Positions 25,028-33,730 of a stretch of 64,000 nt of DNA are shown piece by piece. The notes under the pieces were generated by a model. That model made no database searches, was not told the origin of the DNA, and saw only the letters and a program-made list of their open reading frames with translations. A program made the position numbers and the translations under genes. The stretch is from Halohasta salina (GTDB taxonomy: Archaea; Halobacteriota; Halobacteria; Halobacteriales; Haloferacaceae). Position 1 is the first letter of the stretch; each line of letters opens with the position of its first letter. The DNA lies in NCBI RefSeq assembly GCF_024178165.1, contig NZ_JAMZIE010000002.1:434001-498000 (forward strand), given 5' to 3'.

Positions 25028-26647
25028 TTACTCTAAGTAGCCGAGATCAGCGAGCCGCTGTTCGACCGCTTCGTCGTCGGTTGCCGTGGGTCCATCGGTG
25101 TCGAAGGCGGGGTACGATCGCCGCCCGACGGGGTCGACGACCGGCAACGGATCGCCGTCCATCTCCCGGTCGGTAGCCACGCCGAACGCCGCCAGAACCG
25201 TCGGTGCGATCTCGAAGATGTGCCCCTCGATCTCCCGTGGGTCGACGTCGTCGCCGGCGGCCATGACGAGCCCCTCGCGTTTGTGCTCCCACGGCTCGGA
25301 GGGAGGAGCGAACCACGATCCCCGGAGCGACGCCGAGAGGTAGTGGCCGAACCCCGCGGGGACGGTGAGGATGTCGGGGGCCGCATCGAGATGCGGGCCG
25401 TCGAACACCGCCTCCCGCGGGAGGACCTGCTCGAAACACGGCTCGCCGTCGGGGGTACGGACTGCCGACAACGCCTCGATGAGTTCGCCTCGAACCGACT
25501 CGTAGTCGTCGGGATCGACGACGCCGTCGGGCTCCCGGCCGGCGACGTTGAGCCGGACGCCCATCTCGGTCCGCGAGCGCATGTAGGCCGTCGAGGCGGC
25601 GAAGTCGACGCGCTCGCTGCTGGCCCGCACGAGCCCATCGGGAACCCAGGTGGCGACCGCCTCGGCGAGGCCGAGCCGCCGGAGCGCCGAGGCGATCCGC
25701 TGGCCGGTGAGACCGACCCCCGCGGCGAGTTCGAGGGCGCGGGCGGCCGTCGACGGCGGGCTATCGTCGGTGTGGTCGCGAAGCTGACTGCTGGCGAGAC
25801 TCGACCACGAGGGCATTCCACCGTCGCCGGCGGTGGTCGCGGCGTGGCCGCGGTCCCGGAGGAACTCGTTGACCCGGAACTCCCGGTCCATCGGCCCGAG
25901 GCCGTGGTCGCTGACGACGAGCGTGAGGTCGGGATCGCAGGCCTCGATGGTCGCGCCGACCTCCTCGTCGACCGCCTGGTAGACCGCCTCGATGGCCGCC
26001 TCGTCGTCGGGATACTCGTGAAAGACGGTGTCGGTCTGCTGGAACTGGACGAAGCCGAAGTCGGGCTGACGGTCCGCGACCAGATACCGGAACGCCTCGC
26101 CACGCATTTCGATCAGTTCCCGGTAGCTGTCGACCCGGCGGTCCCGTGACATCTCGCCGGAGCCGACCTCGGCGTACAGCCGGTAGCCGCCGAGTTCGGC
26201 CTCCAGTTCGTCCCACGTGCCCTCGGGGTGGCAGGTGGGGGCCTCCGGGGCCATGTAGCCGGGGACGAGTGTGCCGTCGAACGGCCGCGGCGGACTCGTG
26301 ACCGGCACGTTGACGACGACGCTCTCGTAGCCCGCCATCGACAACAGCTCCCACACCGCCCGGGCGTCGACCGCCGAACGGTTGACCACGTCCCAGTCGT
26401 AGCCGTCGAACCGGAGGAAGTCGTAGACGCCGTGTTTACCGGGGTTTTTGCCGGTGTACAGCGAGGGCCACGCGCTGGGCGTCCACGGCGGCAGCTGTGA
26501 CTGCAGCGGGCCGACGGCAGCCTCCTCGGCGAGCGCGGCGAGGTTTGGGGCGACCCCCGACTCGATCAGTGGGTCGAGCACGCGGCGACAGACTCCATCC
26601 AGTCCGACCACGAGCAGCCGCAGCCCGGTGGTCTGGGCGTCAGGCAT
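25028..26647 (-). CDS. Alkaline-phosphatase-fold phosphodiesterase/phosphotransferase
   Basis: A 539-residue enzyme of the type I phosphodiesterase/nucleotide pyrophosphatase superfamily. The metal-binding and catalytic segments are VVGLDGVCRRVL at the N-terminus, PSAWPSLYTGKNPGKHGVYD near residue 58 and VVSDHGLGPMD near residue 245. No signal peptide or membrane helix is seen, so it is probably cytoplasmic. It might release phosphate from sugar or lipid phosphates or transfer phospho-groups onto the glycan. The ATG is 34 bases from an ATAACAAA box. Confidence 0.75.
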   Translation of the reverse strand: MPDAQTTGLRLLVVGLDGVCRRVLDPLIESGVAPNLAALAEEAAVGPLQSQLPPWTPSAWPSLYTGKNPGKHGVYDFLRFDGYDWDVVNRSAVDARAVWELLSMAGYESVVVNVPVTSPPRPFDGTLVPGYMAPEAPTCHPEGTWDELEAELGGYRLYAEVGSGEMSRDRRVDSYRELIEMRGEAFRYLVADRQPDFGFVQFQQTDTVFHEYPDDEAAIEAVYQAVDEEVGATIEACDPDLTLVVSDHGLGPMDREFRVNEFLRDRGHAATTAGDGGMPSWSSLASSQLRDHTDDSPPSTAARALELAAGVGLTGQRIASALRRLGLAEAVATWVPDGLVRASSERVDFAASTAYMRSRTEMGVRLNVAGREPDGVVDPDDYESVRGELIEALSAVRTPDGEPCFEQVLPREAVFDGPHLDAAPDILTVPAGFGHYLSASLRGSWFAPPSEPWEHKREGLVMAAGDDVDPREIEGHIFEIAPTVLAAFGVATDREMDGDPLPVVDPVGRRSYPAFDTDGPTATDDEAVEQRLADLGYLE

Positions 26648-26673
26648 ACGGTCGGCGGTCGGATGGCTGCGGC

Positions 26674-26681
26674 TTTGTTAT
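26674..26681 (-). promoter_or_regulatory. ATAACAAA promoter box for the phosphodiesterase-FemAB operon
   Basis: On the minus strand C-ATAACAAA-GCCG begins 34 bases before ATG 26647. A GGTAG half-site begins exactly 42 bases farther upstream (26723 to 26719), as at the two complete dyads. Confidence 0.7.
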
Positions 26682-26959
26682 GCTTCGCTTTGTCCATTCC
26701 CGCCGATCACCGGCCTCCCTACCCGCCCGCGCTGTCGACGGCGTCGCGGCGTGATCGCCCGGTCGACGGGACGGTGGCTGCCCGGTCGGCGAGCGGCCAG
26801 TGGCGAGCTATCGGCCGGCGTTACTAACCCCGCCTTACCGCGGCCGGTTCGGCAGGGATGGGTTCCGTCGACGCGCCGGAGCGAGACACGGCAGCCCGGA
26901 ACCCGGCGGCCGGCGGACCGGCAGACAGCGGCTGGCGGCCGGCGGACCGAAAGGATCCT

Positions 26960-26967
26960 ATAACAAA
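26960..26967 (+). promoter_or_regulatory. ATAACAAA promoter box for the acyltransferase/dehydrogenase operon
   Basis: CT-ATAACAAA-GCGG precedes a GTG (27013) by 53 and an ATG (27025) by 65 bases; both open a leader ORF that overlaps the acyltransferase start. Confidence 0.55.
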
Positions 26968-27024
26968 GCGGCCGCCACTGGAAGCCGCACCCGGTTCCAC
27001 GGGCAGCGACTCGTGGGGCGAGCC

Positions 27025-27096
27025 ATGAACGCACACGATGCCACATCGACGAGGGGCGGCCCCAGCGCCACCCACCGGGGAGGACCGTACCGATGA
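27025..27096 (+). CDS. Putative 23-residue leader peptide ORF
   Basis: Starts MNAHDATSTRGGPSATHR and ends GGPYR. Its TGA (27094-27096) overlaps the acyltransferase ATG as ATGA. An in-frame GTG at 27013 could add four residues. The distance from the box is longer than in the other cases, so this is the weakest of the five leaders by spacing. Confidence 0.4.
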   Translation: MNAHDATSTRGGPSATHRGGPYR

Positions 27097-27674
27097 GTAC
27101 CGAACCGCGGCTCGGCGAGGGCTGTGAGGTCGGCCCGGACGTCAGCCTCGGGGCGGCCAGCGAGGGCGACCCACCGACGATCGGCCGGGAGTCGACGATC
27201 CGCTCGGGGACGATCATCTACCCCGACGTGACCGTCGGCGACCGGCTTTCGACCGGCCACAACGTCCTGATCCGCGAGGAGACCACCATCGGCGACGACG
27301 TGACCGTCGGCACCAACACCGTCATCGACGGCGCGTCGACGATCGGCTCGGGGGTTAGCATGCAGACCGGAGTGTACGTCCCGCGGGAGACTACCATTGG
27401 CGACGACGTGTTTCTGGGTCCCCACGCCGTCCTGACCAACGACCCCTATCCGATCCGGCAGGACGTCGACCTCGCGGGGCCGATTCTCGAAGCCGGCGTC
27501 TCGGTCGGCGCGAACGCGACGCTGCTGCCGGATGTCGCCGTCGGCGAGGGCTCGTTCGTCGCCGCCGGGGCGGTCGTCACCGAGGACGTGCCGCCGAACC
27601 GGCTGGCGGTCGGCGCTCCGGCGACCCACCGCCGGCTGCCCGAGCCGCTACAGGGGGACAACGAGATCCGATGA
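27093..27674 (+). CDS. Left-handed beta-helix (hexapeptide) acyltransferase, WbpD-like
   Basis: A 193-residue acyltransferase built of hexapeptide repeats (TIGRESTIRSGTIIYPDVTV, TTIGDDVTVGTNTVI and following), with the typical C-terminal FVAAGAVVTEDVPPNRLAVG. Members such as WbpD acetylate the 3-amino group of UDP-2-acetamido-3-amino-uronic acids. Together with the aminotransferase, the Gfo/Idh/MocA protein and the dehydrogenase downstream this completes that pathway, which is the reason for the call. The stop overlaps the next ATG (ATGA), giving translational coupling. Confidence 0.85.
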   Translation: MSTEPRLGEGCEVGPDVSLGAASEGDPPTIGRESTIRSGTIIYPDVTVGDRLSTGHNVLIREETTIGDDVTVGTNTVIDGASTIGSGVSMQTGVYVPRETTIGDDVFLGPHAVLTNDPYPIRQDVDLAGPILEAGVSVGANATLLPDVAVGEGSFVAAGAVVTEDVPPNRLAVGAPATHRRLPEPLQGDNEIR

Positions 27675-29098
27675 GCGATCTCGGCCTCTACAACAGCGAC
27701 CGCGAGGAATCGGCCCAGCGTGAGGCCCTGCTCGGTGGCGAGGTTCCGGTTGCCGTCTACGGCCTCGGAAAGATGGGGCTCCCACTGGCGGGCGTCTACG
27801 CCGATCTGACCGGCAACGTCGTCGGCGCCGACGTCGACCCCGCGGTCGTCCAGTCGGTCAACGACGGCGCGTGCCACGTCGACGGCGAGCCCGGACTCGC
27901 CGAGTTGGTCGACCGAACCGTCGAATCGGGCGCGCTTCGGGCGGTCGACGATCCCACGGCCGCCGCCACCGAGGCGCGGCTTCACGTCGTGATCGTCCCA
28001 ACGCTGATCGACGACGGACGAGCCGATCTCACGGTCGTCGAGTCGGTGATCGAGGACATTGCCGCCGGTCTTCAGCCGGGGGATCTGATCGTCATCGAGT
28101 CGACCGTGCCGCCGCGGACCTGCGAGGACGTGGTCGTCCCGCGGCTGGCGTCCGACAGCGGCCTCCCAGCCGAGGAATTCGGCGTGGCGTTCTGTCCCGA
28201 ACGCACCGAAAGCGGCCGGGCCCTCCGTGATATTCGGGGCTCGTGGCCGAAGGTCGTCGGCGGGGTCGATTCGGAAAGCACGCGCGCGGCGGCGCTGGTC
28301 TACGATCAGGTCACCGACAACGACGTAATCGCTGCCTCGGATGCGACGACCGCCGAGGCGGTCAAAGTCTTCGAGGGAGCCTACCGCGACGTGAACATCG
28401 CGCTGGCAAACGAGTTGGCGACCTACACCGACGCGCTCGGAATCGACGTGCGAGAGGCCATCGCGGTCGCCAACACGGTCGACGAATCCGACATCCTGCG
28501 ACCGGGGCCGGGCGTCGGCGGCCATTGCATCCCCTACTACCCGTATTTCCTGTTCGGCGAGTTCGACGTCGACAGTCCGCTGCTGCGGACCGCCCGCGAG
28601 GTCAACGACGAGATGCCCGCCGTCGTCGTCGGCAAACTCGCCTCGCTGCTGGCCGACCGCGGTCGGTCGCTCGACGACGCGTCGATCCTCGTGTTAGGCG
28701 GCACCTACCGCGCCGGCGTCGCCGAAACACGGGCCAGTCCAGCCATCGGTATCACCGAGACCCTCTCTGCCAACGGGGCGGCAGTCGACATCGTCGATCC
28801 GATGCTCGATTCCTTCGACGAGTTCAACGCCACGCCCGTCTCGCTGGCCGATATCGACGCCGACTACGACGGGATCGTCCTCGTGACAGCCCACGAGGCG
28901 TTCGAAGCAATCGACTGGGCGACCTTCGACGACCCGATCGTCGTCGACACCCGCGCAGTACTCGACCCCGAGACGGTCGACCACGAGGTGTACACGATCG
29001 GTGGACGGGGTGGGGTCGACATCGCCACGCGGATCCGTGGTGGACCGGCAGCCAGCGGCCCCGCGGACGCGGCCGCCACCGACGGGGGTGGCGAGTGA
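27671..29098 (+). CDS. Nucleotide-sugar 6-dehydrogenase (WbpA / UDP-glucose dehydrogenase family)
   Basis: A 475-residue dehydrogenase that oxidises C6 of a UDP-sugar to the uronic acid with two NAD+. The Rossmann motif VAVYGLGKMGLPLAG, the sequence IESTVPPRTCE, FCPERTESGRALRDI and the catalytic GVGGHCIPYYP with Cys286 are all intact. The final ~50 residues are variable and Gly/Ala-rich. UDP-GlcNAc as substrate is inferred from neighbouring WbpB/D/E-like genes; UDP-Glc is possible. Flanked by ATGA and TGATG overlaps in a four-gene operon. Confidence 0.88.
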   Translation: MSDLGLYNSDREESAQREALLGGEVPVAVYGLGKMGLPLAGVYADLTGNVVGADVDPAVVQSVNDGACHVDGEPGLAELVDRTVESGALRAVDDPTAAATEARLHVVIVPTLIDDGRADLTVVESVIEDIAAGLQPGDLIVIESTVPPRTCEDVVVPRLASDSGLPAEEFGVAFCPERTESGRALRDIRGSWPKVVGGVDSESTRAAALVYDQVTDNDVIAASDATTAEAVKVFEGAYRDVNIALANELATYTDALGIDVREAIAVANTVDESDILRPGPGVGGHCIPYYPYFLFGEFDVDSPLLRTAREVNDEMPAVVVGKLASLLADRGRSLDDASILVLGGTYRAGVAETRASPAIGITETLSANGAAVDIVDPMLDSFDEFNATPVSLADIDADYDGIVLVTAHEAFEAIDWATFDDPIVVDTRAVLDPETVDHEVYTIGGRGGVDIATRIRGGPAASGPADAAATDGGGE

Positions 29099-29892
29099 TG
29101 GTCGCCGATTTCGGCGACGAGGCCTACGCCGCCTTGCTGGATGCGGGCCTTGATGCTGGTTACGAGTTTCTCACCGTCAGGGAGTACCTCCGGACCGAGG
29201 AGTTGCCCGAGCGGTTCCTGATCGTCCGCCACGACGTCGACCGCAAACCTCGGAACGCCCTCCAGATGGCCCGCACCGAGGCGGTCCGCGGGGTGTCGAC
29301 GACCTACTACTATCGAATTATTCCGAAGACGTTCCGCCCCGAACTCATCCGCCGGACTGAGGCGCTGGGCCACGAGGTCGGCTACCACTACGAGGACCTC
29401 GATTCGGCCGACGGGGACCGGGAGGCCGCCCACGCGTCCTTCGCCCGCAACCTCCGTCGGTTCCGGCGGCTCTGTTCGGTCGACACCGTCTGTATGCACG
29501 GCAACCCACTGACCGCCCACGACAATCGGGATCTGTGGTCCGGCGACCGAGTATACGCCGACTACGACTTGGTAGGCGAGGCCTACCTCTCGATGGATTT
29601 CGAGGACGTCACCTACTTTTCGGACACCGGGCGGACGTGGAAGGACGGTCCGCTCAAGGTCAAGGACCACACGATGGGCGAGGGCGACAAGCAGGTGCAG
29701 GTCGACTCCACGTGGGAGCTGATCGACCTATTGAGTGCGGGCGACGACCTATTGAGTGCGGGCGAGGTCGACCGTGCCTGCCTGCTTGTCCATCCCAATC
29801 GGTGGGCGGGCTCCTACGCCGAGTTGGTCGCCGAACGCACCAAGGACGCCGCGACGAACGTCGTGAAGTACGGCCTCCAGCTTCGGCCATGA
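29098..29892 (+). CDS. Polysaccharide deacetylase-like protein (HDVD type)
   Basis: A 264-residue protein of the NodB/polysaccharide-deacetylase superfamily. The metal-binding opening is FLIVRHDVDRKP near residue 45; GHEVGYHYEDLD near residue 95 corresponds to the second motif region, and CLLVHPNRW near residue 225 to the C-terminal His region. It may remove N-acetyl groups from sugars. It starts by a TGATG overlap with the dehydrogenase and ends with an ATGA overlap into a second deacetylase. A 21-bp tandem duplication near its 3' end adds seven residues (see 29724). Confidence 0.75.
   Translation: MVADFGDEAYAALLDAGLDAGYEFLTVREYLRTEELPERFLIVRHDVDRKPRNALQMARTEAVRGVSTTYYYRIIPKTFRPELIRRTEALGHEVGYHYEDLDSADGDREAAHASFARNLRRFRRLCSVDTVCMHGNPLTAHDNRDLWSGDRVYADYDLVGEAYLSMDFEDVTYFSDTGRTWKDGPLKVKDHTMGEGDKQVQVDSTWELIDLLSAGDDLLSAGEVDRACLLVHPNRWAGSYAELVAERTKDAATNVVKYGLQLRP
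29724..29765 (+). repeat. 21-bp perfect tandem duplication inside a deacetylase-like gene
   Basis: Two identical 21-bp units, 29724-29744 and 29745-29765, in frame, producing the repeated residues DLLSAGD/DLLSAGE. A perfect match including third positions points to a recent slippage event. Confidence 0.85.
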
Positions 29893-30779
29893 TCGACGAC
29901 TACAACTTCGCGCTCTGTCTGACCCACGACGTCGACCGGCCCTACAAGACGTTTCACGCGCCGCTGTATGCGATTCGGGATCGGGACCCCGAACATCTCC
30001 GGTCGCTTTTGCCCGGCACCAACAGCTTCTGGACGTTCGACCGGATCATGGAACTGGAAGACGATCTCGGCGTCCGGTCGGCCTTTTATTTCCTCTCCGA
30101 GCAGCGACTGTGGGATCGGCCGCCCAGTGAGTGGCTGACGAAAGACGGCTGGCGGCTGTTCGCCGGTCGCTACTCGCTGGACGATCGCCGGATCAGGTCG
30201 CTGATCCGCGAACTCGACGCGGGCGGCTGGGAGGTCGGTTTGCATGGCTCCTACGAGTCGCCGACCGACCGCGAGCGGTTGGCCGCTGAAAAACGCGCTG
30301 TCGAGCGAGTCCTCGGGGAGTCGATTCGGGGCGGTCGACAGCACTACCTTCGGCTCTCGGTCCCCGAGACATGGAGCCATCATCGGGCGATCGGCCTCGA
30401 CTACGACTGTAGTCCGGGGAGCGCCGAGCGCTACGGGTTCGAACACGGCTACGGGATCAAGCGGCCGTTCGACGACTCGTTTGTCGTCTTCCCGCTGACG
30501 CTCATGGAACTGGCCCTGCCGAACGTCGAGACCGATCTCGAAGGTGCATGGCGGGAGTGCGAGCAGTTGCTGGCGGAGGCAGTCGACAACGAGGCGGTGA
30601 TGACGGTGTTGTGGCATCCGCGATTTTTCAGCGAACTCGACTTTCCGAACTACGCGGAGCTGTATCGTCGGCTTATCGAGCGTGCTCGGGAGTTGGGCGG
30701 CTGGGTCGGGCCACCCGGCGAGTACTACGAGCGACTCGACCACCCGAGGCCGTCGATAACGCCGCGACACCCCGGATAA
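29889..30779 (+). CDS. Polysaccharide deacetylase-like protein (HDVD type)
   Basis: A 296-residue relative of the preceding protein with LCLTHDVDRPYKTF near residue 13, AFYFLSEQRLW near 61, the second motif WEVGLHGSYES near 116 and a C-terminal VLWHPRFFS. The HGSYES form (His with a Ser two residues later) is a variation of the NodB His motif. Substrate unknown; removal of acetyl from the exported or lipid-linked glycan is the natural guess. It overlaps its neighbour by four bases and ends the operon; a new promoter box follows at once. Confidence 0.75.
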   Translation: MIDDYNFALCLTHDVDRPYKTFHAPLYAIRDRDPEHLRSLLPGTNSFWTFDRIMELEDDLGVRSAFYFLSEQRLWDRPPSEWLTKDGWRLFAGRYSLDDRRIRSLIRELDAGGWEVGLHGSYESPTDRERLAAEKRAVERVLGESIRGGRQHYLRLSVPETWSHHRAIGLDYDCSPGSAERYGFEHGYGIKRPFDDSFVVFPLTLMELALPNVETDLEGAWRECEQLLAEAVDNEAVMTVLWHPRFFSELDFPNYAELYRRLIERARELGGWVGPPGEYYERLDHPRPSITPRHPG

Positions 30780-30786
30780 CCTGTCG

Positions 30787-30794
30787 ATAACAAA
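30787..30794 (+). promoter_or_regulatory. ATAACAAA promoter box for the second FemAB-like gene
   Basis: CG-ATAACAAA-ACCG begins 42 bases before ATG 30829, within the range seen for other boxes but longer than the modal 33-35. Confidence 0.6.
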
Positions 30795-30828
30795 ACCGTC
30801 GGCTTGGGTTTCTTCGGTCGATTTCAGC

Positions 30829-31833
30829 ATGCGAATCGAACGACTCACGCTGACCGACTGGGACGACGTCCTCCCCGCCCGTGGTTTCGAACCGTTCCAT
30901 ACTGCCGACGCGCTGTCGGTACTCGACGACCACGCGAGTGGTCGACTCCACCTGTTTGCGGGCTACAATGGAGGGAATCCGGTCGCGCTCCTCCCGTTGT
31001 TCGTCCAGCGACGGGCGGTCGGCTCGATCGTAACCTCGCCACCGCCGGGGTTCGGCGTGCCCCGACTCGGACCGATTTTGATGCCGGCCAGCCCGAAACG
31101 CAGCAAGGTCGAGCGGCTCAACCGGCGGTTCGCCGAGGGGATCGTCGACGAACTCTCGCTGGACGACTCGCGGACGCTGTTCCGGATGATCGGCAACACC
31201 AACTACACCGATCCACGTCCCTACCGATGGGCCGAGTTCGAGGTCGAGACCGCCTTTACCTACCGGCTCGATATCGACGGCCACTCGGCCGACGACCTAC
31301 TGGCGAACTGCTCGAAGAGCCTTCGGCGGGAGATCCGGGACGTCCGTGAGTCGGCAGTCACCATCGAGCGGGCGGGGAGTGAGGGGACGAAGGCGATCTA
31401 CGACCGGACCGCCGAGCGCTACGCCCAACAGGACGAACCGTTCGACCTCTCGTGGTCGTACGTCCGGGACCTCGTCGAGGCCCTCGACGACCGCGCACGA
31501 AGCTACGTCGTTCGGGATCCCGACGGCGCGTTCCTGAGCGGGATCACGGTGCTGTACTCCAACGACGCCGCCTACTTCTGGCAGGGCGGCACGCGTGGCG
31601 AGTACGACGGGACGACGGTCAACAGCGCCCTCCACTGGCGGATCGTCGAGGATCTCGTCGACGAGCCGCCGGTCGACTCGATTACCGCCTACGATCTGAT
31701 GGGCGCAAACACCGACCGGCTCTGCCGGTACAAAAGCAAGTTCGGGGCCACGCTCGTCCCCTACTACACCATCGAGTCCAACGGGCCACAGATGGCGCTG
31801 GCGAAGCGTGCCTACCGCGCGATTTCCGGCTGA
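30829..31833 (+). CDS. FemAB-like / GNAT-fold acyltransferase
   Basis: A 334-residue paralogue of the protein at 24031. It shares the N-terminal layout (FEPFHTADALSVLDDHA, then a hydrophobic GSIVTSPPPGFGVPRLGPIL) and the C-terminal motif DLMGANTDRLCRYKSKFGA. Two such proteins in one cluster suggest two acylation steps on the same glycan, or transfer of an amino acid. The donor cannot be told from sequence. It has its own promoter box. Confidence 0.75.
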   Translation: MRIERLTLTDWDDVLPARGFEPFHTADALSVLDDHASGRLHLFAGYNGGNPVALLPLFVQRRAVGSIVTSPPPGFGVPRLGPILMPASPKRSKVERLNRRFAEGIVDELSLDDSRTLFRMIGNTNYTDPRPYRWAEFEVETAFTYRLDIDGHSADDLLANCSKSLRREIRDVRESAVTIERAGSEGTKAIYDRTAERYAQQDEPFDLSWSYVRDLVEALDDRARSYVVRDPDGAFLSGITVLYSNDAAYFWQGGTRGEYDGTTVNSALHWRIVEDLVDEPPVDSITAYDLMGANTDRLCRYKSKFGATLVPYYTIESNGPQMALAKRAYRAISG

Positions 31834-31930
31834 CCCGTTTCGGGCCGATTCTGTCGGCCAAGCTGCAGTTATACCATCCGTCTGTGTGACGTGTGGACGC
31901 GACCGTTCGTCCGCCCGTTTTGGCCACACC

Positions 31931-31938
31931 ATAACAAA
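31931..31938 (+). promoter_or_regulatory. ATAACAAA promoter box for the formyltransferase-like gene
   Basis: C-ATAACAAA-GCCGG begins 35 bases before ATG 31966. Confidence 0.7.
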
Positions 31939-31965
31939 GCCGGTCGTCTGCGAGGCGCTGACAGT

Positions 31966-32964
31966 ATGGACGTTCCTGACGAGACGGAAATCGTGTACAC
32001 GAGCGTGTCGACGCCCGGCCACCACGTTTTGAAGACGCTCCTCGATGAGGGGGTACCGATCACCCAACTCGTTTCGATCACCCCCGAGATGGGCGCGGCT
32101 GCCAACGTGGCGAAGTACACCGATTTTTCGGGGATCGCGGCGGCCAACGACCTGCCGATCTACTACCCCGAGACCTACAGCATGGACGAGACGGACGTCG
32201 ACTTCTTCGAGCAGTTGGACGCCGATCTGATGATCGTCAACGGCTGGAACCGGATCATCCCCGGCGAAGTACTGGAGACCTTCGACCACGGCGTTCTCGG
32301 CAACCACGGCAGCGCCTTCGGCCTCCCCAAGGGACGGGGACGGTCGCCGCTGAATTGGTCGCTGATCGAGGATCTCGACCGGTTTCTGCTCTCGCTGATC
32401 CGCCTTGACGCCGACGTCGACGCCGGGGCGGTCGCCGCGACCCGAAAGTTCGACATCACCGAGTTCGACACCATCCAGTCGCTGTACTACAAGGTCAGCC
32501 TCGCCGTCGAGGAGATGTTGTTGGCGGTCATCCCGCCGATCTGCCGCGGCGACCACGAGTTCCACTCCCAAGAGGGCGAGCCGACCTACTACCCCAAGCG
32601 GACCCCCGACGACGGGGCGATCAACTGGGAAGAGCCCATGGACGCGATCTACAACCTCGTACGGGCAGTGACCCAGCCGTATCCCGGCGCGTTCACGTTC
32701 CACGACGGCCAGCGCGTCGACGTCTGGTCGGTCAGGCCGTTTTCGACCGACTTCGGATTCGACGCTGCGTCGGGCGAGATCCTTGCGGCGTTCCACACCG
32801 ACGAATTCGTCGTTGCGACGCCCGACGGCTCGGTGCTGGTCACCGAGTGGGCCGCCGACGGCTGGCGACCCGAGGCGGGGATGGTCTTCGAGTCCGCGGG
32901 CGACCACGATCGGGTCGACGGCATCGAGCAGAAAGCACATCTGACCGCGAGCGACGATGACTGA
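31966..32964 (+). CDS. Formyltransferase-family protein (sugar N-formyltransferase-like)
   Basis: A 332-residue protein of the Fmt/ArnA formyltransferase fold, expected to move a formyl group from 10-formyl-tetrahydrofolate to an amino group. Residues ~112-126 (GNHGSAFGLPKGRGR) match the active-site loop and DADVDAGAVAATRKF matches the conserved Asp region. Odd: the Asn normally two residues before the catalytic His is Gly112, with Asn113 directly next to His114, so activity is uncertain. The C-terminal ~100 residues form a second domain. Context suggests formylation of an amino sugar, perhaps one exposed by the deacetylase encoded next (8-base overlap). Confidence 0.7.
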   Translation: MDVPDETEIVYTSVSTPGHHVLKTLLDEGVPITQLVSITPEMGAAANVAKYTDFSGIAAANDLPIYYPETYSMDETDVDFFEQLDADLMIVNGWNRIIPGEVLETFDHGVLGNHGSAFGLPKGRGRSPLNWSLIEDLDRFLLSLIRLDADVDAGAVAATRKFDITEFDTIQSLYYKVSLAVEEMLLAVIPPICRGDHEFHSQEGEPTYYPKRTPDDGAINWEEPMDAIYNLVRAVTQPYPGAFTFHDGQRVDVWSVRPFSTDFGFDAASGEILAAFHTDEFVVATPDGSVLVTEWAADGWRPEAGMVFESAGDHDRVDGIEQKAHLTASDDD

Positions 32965-33703
32965 AAGCATCCAGTCGCCGGCGGAGCTCTCGTCGCTCGA
33001 CTACCGCCTCGAGAGCTATGCGGGGCTGCTGCGGTCGTTTCGGGAGGCGGGCTACGAGTTCGGCTCCTTCGAGGGCGGCCGGCCCGCGCCCGGCGAGATC
33101 CTGCTGCGGCACGACGTCGACCTCTCGCTGGATCGGGCGCTGGCGATGGCCGAACGGGAACGGGAACTCGGGGTGGCCTCGACCTACTGTGTCCTGTTGT
33201 CCGCGCCGGTCTACGACCTCACGCGCCCGCGGAACCTGCGGCTGCTCGGGCGGATCGTCGACCTCGGCCACGACCTCGCGCTCCACTTCGATACCCACCG
33301 CTACTGGTCGCCTACCGCCGATCCGGGGCGAGCAGTCATCGAGGCCAAGGCCACCGACGAACTCGACGTCCTCGGACGGCTCGTCGGCGAGACGCCGTCG
33401 ACGGTCTCCTTCCACATCCCTCCCGAGTGGACGATCGACCGATCCTTCGAACCGTTTACCAGTACTTACGCCCCGGCGTTTTTCAGCGAGATCGGCTACC
33501 GCTCGGACTCCAGCCAGAAGTGGCGGTCGACTGATCCGTTCGGCGACACCCTCCCCGAGCGGTTGCAGTTGTTGGTCCATCCGGGGCTGTGGCACGCCGA
33601 CGGCCGGCCGATGGGCGAGATCGTCGACGAGCGCCGCCGCCGATGTTACGGCCGCGTCGACGACTTCTTCGATCCCTTGGATGCGGCCGCCGGCGAGCAG
33701 TAG
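32957..33703 (+). CDS. Polysaccharide deacetylase-like protein (HDVD type)
   Basis: A 248-residue third member of the deacetylase-like set, with ILLRHDVDLSLDRAL near residue 50, the second motif LGHDLALHFDTHRYW near 105 (two His as in active deacetylases) and LLVHPGLWH near 212. Its start overlaps the formyltransferase by eight bases. Removing an acetyl group and then formylating the amine would be a coherent two-step modification; this is inference. Confidence 0.75.
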   Translation: MTESIQSPAELSSLDYRLESYAGLLRSFREAGYEFGSFEGGRPAPGEILLRHDVDLSLDRALAMAERERELGVASTYCVLLSAPVYDLTRPRNLRLLGRIVDLGHDLALHFDTHRYWSPTADPGRAVIEAKATDELDVLGRLVGETPSTVSFHIPPEWTIDRSFEPFTSTYAPAFFSEIGYRSDSSQKWRSTDPFGDTLPERLQLLVHPGLWHADGRPMGEIVDERRRRCYGRVDDFFDPLDAAAGEQ

Positions 33704-33730
33704 GAACCGGCTACGGAGGGCCGACACACC

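Larger units (their letters stand above)
26648..27024. other. 377-base divergent promoter region
   Basis: Contains two ATAACAAA boxes facing opposite ways (26674-26681 on minus, 26960-26967 on plus) and a GGTAG half-site (minus, 26719-26723). I see no gene in it before the leader ORF at 27025. Confidence 0.6.

Noticed and set aside
28243-29097. Upstream part of a 549-residue plus-strand frame
   Set aside because: Arg-rich shadow of the dehydrogenase; the real deacetylase-like gene starts at the TGATG overlap at 29098.
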